Shown here: positions 60,289-64,000 of the stretch, piece after piece | How the letters are laid out: every line of letters begins with the position of its first letter | Position numbering within the stretch: the stretch's first letter is position 1 | From: Pseudotabrizicola alkalilacus | Lineage (GTDB): Bacteria > Pseudomonadota > Alphaproteobacteria > Rhodobacterales > Rhodobacteraceae | DNA length: 64,000 nucleotides | Reading direction: 5' to 3' | NCBI RefSeq assembly: GCF_003443995.1 | Contig: NZ_QWEY01000002.1 | Span: forward strand, 434,001-498,000 | Position numbers and translations under genes: made by a program | The notes under the pieces: model-generated | Database searches by the model: none | Seen by the model: only the letters and a program-made list of their open reading frames with translations | Told to the model about the DNA's origin: nothing

Positions 60289-61971
60289 ATGTGCGCTAAA
60301 GCTACCATGGAAGACTTTGAAGCCCTGTTGAAGGAAAGCTTCGAAATTGACACCCCCGAAGAGGGTTCGGTTGTCAAAGGCAAGGTCATCGCAATCGAAG
60401 CGGGCCAGGCCATCATCGACGTCGGCTACAAGATGGAAGGCCGCATCGATCTTAAAGAATTTGCAAACCCCGGCGAACAGCCCGACATCAATGTCGGCGA
60501 CGAAGTCGAGGTCTATCTGGACCGCGTGGAAAACTCGCGCGGCGAAGCCCAGATCAGCCGTGAGAAAGCCAAGCGCGAAGAAGCCTGGGATCGTCTGGAA
60601 AAGGCCTATGCGTCCGAGACCCGCGTCGATGGCGCGATCTTTGGTCGTGTCAAAGGTGGCTTTACCGTGGATCTGGGCGGCGCTGTTGCCTTCCTGCCCG
60701 GCTCTCAGGTTGACGTGCGCCCGGTGCGTGACGCCGGCCCGCTGATGGGTCTGAAGCAGCCGTTCCAGATTCTGAAAATGGACCGTCGCCGTGGCAACAT
60801 CGTTGTGTCGCGCCGCGCCATCCTGGAAGAATCGCGTGCCGAACAGCGCGCCGAAGTCATTGGCAACCTGACCGAAGGTCAGACCGTCGATGGCGTGGTC
60901 AAGAACATCACCGAATACGGTGCGTTCGTTGATCTGGGCGGCGTTGATGGTCTGCTGCACGTCACCGACATGGCCTGGCGCCGCGTCAACCACCCGTCGG
61001 AAATCCTTGCCATTGGTGAGACTGTCAAAGTGCAGGTCATCAAGATCAACAAGGAAACCCACCGTATCAGCCTGGGCATGAAGCAGCTGCAGGAAGATCC
61101 GTGGGATGCGGTGGAGCGTGCGTATCCGCTGCAGTCGGTCCACAAGGGCCGCGTGACCAACATCACCGATTACGGCGCATTCGTAGAGCTGGAAGCCGGT
61201 GTCGAAGGTCTGGTTCACGTTTCGGAAATGTCGTGGACCAAGAAGAACGTGCACCCCGGCAAGATCGTTTCGACCTCGCAAGAGGTGGATGTCATGGTGC
61301 TGGAGATCGATTCCGCCAAGCGCCGTGTGTCGCTCGGTCTCAAGCAGACGCAGCGCAACCCGTGGGAAGTGTTCGCCGAGAACAACCCGGTGGGGTCGAC
61401 CATCGAAGGCGAAGTCAAGAACATCACCGAATTCGGTCTGTTCATCGGTCTGGAAAACGACATCGACGGCATGGTTCACCTGTCCGACCTGTCGTGGGAC
61501 CAGCGCGGCGAAGACGCGATTGCCAACTATCGCAAGGGCGACACCGTCAAGGCTGCCGTTTCGGAAGTTGACGTTGAGAAAGAGCGTATCTCGCTCTCGG
61601 TCAAGGCTCTGGGCGAAGACACCTTTACCGATGCGGTTGATGGTGTGAAGCGCGGCTCGGTGATCACGGTCGAAGTGACCGCGATTGAAGAGGGTGGCGT
61701 CGAGGTGGATTACAACGGCGCCAAGTCGTTCATCCGCCGCAGCGACCTGAGCCGTGACCGTGGCGACCAGCGCCCCGAGCGGTTCCAGGTCGGTGACAAG
61801 GTTGACGTTCGCGTCACCAACATCGACCCGAAAACCCGCCGCATGGGCCTGTCGATCAAGGCCCGCGAGATCGCCGAAGAGAAAGAAGCGGTTGAGCAGT
61901 ATGGCTCGTCCGATTCGGGTGCATCGCTGGGTGACATCCTCGGCGCGGCGCTGAAAGGCGACAAGAACTGA
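60289..61971 (+). CDS. rpsA: 30S ribosomal protein S1
   Basis: A 560-residue mRNA-binding ribosomal protein with six S1/OB repeats. Clear copies start at VVKGKVIAIEAG, VDGAIFGRVKGG, VDGVVKNITEYG, HKGRVTNITDYG, IEGEVKNITEFG and ITVEVTAIEEGG. ATG 60289 follows AAAAAGGAC; ATG 60307 (MEDFEALL) is in frame. Confidence 0.97.
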   Translation: MCAKATMEDFEALLKESFEIDTPEEGSVVKGKVIAIEAGQAIIDVGYKMEGRIDLKEFANPGEQPDINVGDEVEVYLDRVENSRGEAQISREKAKREEAWDRLEKAYASETRVDGAIFGRVKGGFTVDLGGAVAFLPGSQVDVRPVRDAGPLMGLKQPFQILKMDRRRGNIVVSRRAILEESRAEQRAEVIGNLTEGQTVDGVVKNITEYGAFVDLGGVDGLLHVTDMAWRRVNHPSEILAIGETVKVQVIKINKETHRISLGMKQLQEDPWDAVERAYPLQSVHKGRVTNITDYGAFVELEAGVEGLVHVSEMSWTKKNVHPGKIVSTSQEVDVMVLEIDSAKRRVSLGLKQTQRNPWEVFAENNPVGSTIEGEVKNITEFGLFIGLENDIDGMVHLSDLSWDQRGEDAIANYRKGDTVKAAVSEVDVEKERISLSVKALGEDTFTDAVDGVKRGSVITVEVTAIEEGGVEVDYNGAKSFIRRSDLSRDRGDQRPERFQVGDKVDVRVTNIDPKTRRMGLSIKAREIAEEKEAVEQYGSSDSGASLGDILGAALKGDKN

Positions 61972-61993
61972 GGTTTACCCTCAAATGTTGACG

Positions 61994-62024
61994 AAAGGCC
62001 CCGCCGAAAGGTGGGGCCTTTTCG
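61994..62024 (+). terminator. rho-independent terminator after rpsA
   Basis: AAAGGCCCC pairs with GGGGCCTTTT around a 10-base loop, 22 bases after the stop. Confidence 0.85.
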
Positions 62025-62052
62025 TATCTAACGGGGATTCCTGCCTTTTCGT

Positions 62053-62082
62053 TTGTGTGACGCCGATTTTTTTGCCTATAGT
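62053..62082 (+). promoter_or_regulatory. candidate ihfB promoter
   Basis: TATAGT (62077-62082) is a good -10; the -35 TTGTGT (62053-62058) with 18-base spacing is fair. It lies just after the rpsA terminator. Confidence 0.45.
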
Positions 62083-62157
62083 CGGGTCACAATAATCACG
62101 GTGGCGGCAGCATTTGCATGTTCAGATCGCGAACCGGCCACAGGGGGGACACTTCGG

Positions 62158-62442
62158 ATGATCCGTTCGGAACTGATCCAGAAAATTGCGGACGACAACC
62201 CGCATCTGACACAGCGCCATGTCGAGCGTATTGTGAACACCGTCTTTGAAGAGATCATCGAGGCGTTGGCCAAGGGCGACCGTGTGGAGCTGCGCGGCTT
62301 TGGCGCGTTCTCGGTCAAGGCGCGGGATGCCCGCGTCGGCCGCAACCCCCGCACCGGCGAAGCGGTGGAGGTCGAAGACAAGAAGGTGCCGTTCTTCAAG
62401 ACCGGCAAGCTGTTGCGCGACCGGCTGAACGGCAAAGGCTGA
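62158..62442 (+). CDS. ihfB: integration host factor subunit beta
   Basis: A 94-residue nucleoid protein that bends DNA as an IHF-alpha/beta heterodimer. [19 protein letters not shown] starts the helical body, and [15 protein letters not shown] plus [11 protein letters not shown] form the DNA-clasping beta arm with the Pro at its tip. ATG 62158 follows AGGGGGGACA. Confidence 0.96.
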   Translation: MIRSELIQKIADDNPHLTQRHVERIVNTVFEEIIEALAKGDRVELRGFGAFSVKARDARVGRNPRTGEAVEVEDKKVPFFKTGKLLRDRLNGKG

Positions 62443-62538
62443 CCCCCTACGATCTGGCCTCTTGCGCCCTGTGGCCCTTGCACCCGACGGCCTCAGCGCC
62501 GATACTCGGGTTATGACTTGCCACCGGGGAGTGTGTCC

Positions 62539-62898
62539 ATGATCCGTTATCTGCGCTACGTGCTGCTGGCTTTGCTGGCGATTGTTTTGCTGACGGTGGC
62601 ACTGGCCAACCGTGCGGCCGTGACACTCAAGGCGCTGCCCGATGATCTGGCGGGATTTGCCGGTGTGACCTGGCAGATCGACTTGCCGCTGTATGTGGTG
62701 ATCTTTGCCAGCATCCTGGCGGGCGTGCTGATCGGCTTTGTCTGGGAATGGTTCCGCGAGCACAAGCACCGGGTGGTCGCCACGACCAAATCGCGCGAGG
62801 TGTCAAAGCTGGAGCGTGAGCTGGCGGTGATGCGCGACACCAAGCCGGGGCAGCAGGATGATGTGCTGGCGCTCTTGGATCAGCGCAAGGCGGGCTAA
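62539..62898 (+). CDS. lapA: LapA-domain (DUF1049) membrane protein
   Basis: A 119-residue protein with two membrane helices (LLALLAIVLLTVALANRAAV and LYVVIFASILAGVLIGFVWEW) and a charged cytoplasmic tail with a coiled-coil look. LapA helps regulate lipopolysaccharide assembly with LapB in enterobacteria; the alphaproteobacterial role is less clear. ATG 62539 follows GGGGAGTG. It lies between ihfB and trpF. Confidence 0.85.
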   Translation: MIRYLRYVLLALLAIVLLTVALANRAAVTLKALPDDLAGFAGVTWQIDLPLYVVIFASILAGVLIGFVWEWFREHKHRVVATTKSREVSKLERELAVMRDTKPGQQDDVLALLDQRKAG

Positions 62899-62904
62899 GG
62901 GGGC

Positions 62905-63567
62905 ATGGTCGATATCAGGGTCAAGATCTGCGGTCTGCGGACCGTGGCGGATGTTGCTGCGGTGGCCGCGTCGGGCGCGGCTTACGCCGGATTTGTGTTC
63001 TTTCCCAAAAGCCCCCGCCATCTGACGATTGATCAGGCGCGCGAACTGACTTTGGCCGCACCCGTCGGGCTGGCCAAGGTGGCGCTGGTGGTGGATGCCG
63101 ATGACGCGACGCTGGACGCGATCACCGAGGCGATGCCGCTGGATATGCTGCAGCTGCATGGCCATGAAAGCCCCGACCGGGTGGCCGAAATCCGCGCGCG
63201 CTATGGCCTGCCAGTGATGAAGGCGGTGGGCGTGGCGGATGAGGGCGATCTGGCGGCGGTGCTGGAGTATTCGCTGGCGGCCGATCAGATTCTGGTCGAT
63301 GCCAAGCCCTCGAAAAACGCGGCTCTGCCGGGCGGTAACGGGCTGTCGTTTGACTGGCGGCTGGTGGCGCAACGGCGCTGGCTGCGGCCGTGGATGCTGG
63401 CCGGGGGCCTGACGCCCGGGAATGTGGCCGAAGCGATCCGGCTGACCAATGCGCGGCAGGTGGATGTCTCGTCTGGAGTGGAGTTGTCGCCGGGCGTCAA
63501 GGATGCCGCAAAGATCGCGGCATTTGTTGCGGCCACCCGCGCGCCTGCGGTGCCACGGTTGCGCTGA
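62905..63567 (+). CDS. trpF: phosphoribosylanthranilate isomerase
   Basis: A 220-residue TIM-barrel enzyme of tryptophan synthesis. The catalytic Cys is in VKICGLRTV, and the catalytic Asp lies in the later strand QILVDAKPS. Phosphate binding is by [11 protein letters not shown] and VDVSSGVE. It starts six bases after lapA. The usual partner trpB is not next; a repeat and a convergent gene follow. Confidence 0.95.
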   Translation: MVDIRVKICGLRTVADVAAVAASGAAYAGFVFFPKSPRHLTIDQARELTLAAPVGLAKVALVVDADDATLDAITEAMPLDMLQLHGHESPDRVAEIRARYGLPVMKAVGVADEGDLAAVLEYSLAADQILVDAKPSKNAALPGGNGLSFDWRLVAQRRWLRPWMLAGGLTPGNVAEAIRLTNARQVDVSSGVELSPGVKDAAKIAAFVAATRAPAVPRLR

Positions 63568-63597
63568 CAGTGTGATGGGCGCGCGGGCGGTGTCGGT

Positions 63598-63634
63598 GGA
63601 CGCCTCCGGCGGGAGTATTTGGAAAGCAGCAATG
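63598..63634. repeat. family A repeat, single arm, at a convergent junction
   Basis: CGCCTCCGGCGGGAGTATTT then GGAAAGCAGCAAT (63601-63632), between trpF and the minus-strand DUF4394 gene. It matches the left arm at 58518 almost exactly. Confidence 0.78.
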
Positions 63635-63650
63635 CGGCAGGCAGATAGGG

Positions 63651-63676
63651 AAAAGGGGGGCGGTCGCCCCCCTTTT
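63651..63676 (-). terminator. terminator of the DUF4394 gene
   Basis: AAAAGGGGGG-cggtcg-CCCCCCTTTT, immediately after the minus-strand stop at 63682. It can act on either strand but is placed for the minus gene. Confidence 0.8.
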
Positions 63677-63681
63677 GACGT

Positions 63682-64000
63682 TTACATGGCGGGCAGGATG
63701 GTCAGGTCGCGCAGCACTTCATCGGTGCCGGTGATGGCCCAGGACTGGGTCACGGCACCGGTGGCGAGATCGACCGTATGCAGGGCACCGTTGGCGGCAA
63801 GCCATGCGGTGTTGGTGCCGTCTTCGGTGGTGCCGATGTCAAAACCGACCGGGCCTTCGAGTGTGGCGCCCAGCATGCCGATGCTGGCGTTGGTGCCATC
63901 GTTCGGGGCGGTTTGCTGCAGCAGGGCCGACAGGCCGGTGTCGATGTTGTACATCGCCGTGGCTTCGGGCTTGCCAAAGCTGTTGCTGTAGCCGGTGGCC
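63682..64000 (-). CDS. DUF4394-domain protein (partial, 5' end outside the window)
   Basis: The last 106 residues of a secreted-type beta-propeller-like protein. The visible segments FGKPEATAMYNIDTGLSALLQQT, GPVGFDIGTTEDGTNTAWLA and TVDLATGAVTQSWAI match the repeat style of DUF4394 proteins. The frame is open to the right edge. No cysteines are seen. Function unknown; members are often extracellular. Confidence 0.82.
   Translation of the reverse strand, partial: ATGYSNSFGKPEATAMYNIDTGLSALLQQTAPNDGTNASIGMLGATLEGPVGFDIGTTEDGTNTAWLAANGALHTVDLATGAVTQSWAITGTDEVLRDLTILPAM

Noticed and set aside
1-64000. tRNA, rRNA, CRISPR array, prophage or insertion sequence
   Set aside because: No cloverleaf with a TTCGA arm, no rRNA-like stretch, no regularly spaced direct repeats, and no transposase, integrase or phage structural gene was seen.

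Overview
The window looks like a chromosomal segment of a high-GC alphaproteobacterium of the order Rhodobacterales (Paracoccus/Rhodobacter/Roseobacter type). The evidence is a SAM/SAH-type riboswitch in front of metK, an F0 operon separated from F1 and carrying a b' subunit, a MipZ division ATPase, and several conserved gene strings: ffh-rpsP-rimM-trmD-rplS-rpmE, miaB-ybeZ-ybeY-ybeX-lnt, and aroA-cmk-rpsA-ihfB-lapA-trpF. No rRNA, tRNA, CRISPR array, transposase or phage gene was seen.

Region 1 (1-21.6 kb) is an accessory catabolic island for quaternary amines and probably their esters. A GlxA/CdhR-type regulator is divergent from a carnitine operon. That operon holds a BKACE-type 3-dehydrocarnitine cleavage enzyme, a lipocalin lipoprotein, and a carnitine 3-dehydrogenase fused to a betainyl-CoA thioesterase. 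It continues with an acyl-CoA dehydrogenase, an ADP-forming acyl-CoA ligase and a CaiD-type carnitinyl-CoA dehydratase. OsmC-like and GMC oxidoreductase genes follow, then choline sulfatase (betC), a CocE/NonD hydrolase, a complete peptide-type ABC importer, a class II aldolase and an HSL-type hydrolase. Together the genes suggest that gamma-butyrobetaine, crotonobetaine, carnitine and choline-O-sulfate are funnelled towards glycine betaine (inference).

Region 2 (21.6-34.1 kb) has small regulatory and secreted-protein genes: a receiver-like ORF, a cold-shock protein, a LysR regulator and a secreted three-repeat protein. These are followed by the SRP/ribosome string, mipZ, a malonyl-CoA synthetase and an ArsR regulator.

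Region 3 (34.1-46 kb) has the F0 operon atpI-B-E-b'-b, a GntR regulator, an OmpA-type lipoprotein, an Ada-like repair protein, nth and adenosine kinase. It ends with a small surface-glycan-like group: a sulfotransferase, a DUF5928-type glycosyltransferase and two unknowns around a HIT protein.

Region 4 (46-64 kb) has miaB, then a pair of envelope proteins sharing a two-cysteine motif, inserted into the conserved miaB-phoH-ybeY-corC-lnt string. Next come riboswitch-controlled metK, a DUF1353 protein, trmB and a Tat-type metallo-beta-lactamase protein. The aroA-cmk-rpsA-ihfB-lapA-trpF block follows, and a DUF4394 gene runs off the right edge.

The gene junctions carry several families of intergenic repeats, many at convergent 3' ends. 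They share a GAGTATTT-like core with different arms and are often present as inverted pairs. Their function is not explained by the annotated genes. No gene-free stretch exceeds 300 bases. The largest gaps (about 190-275 bases) hold promoters, leaders, terminators or these repeats.
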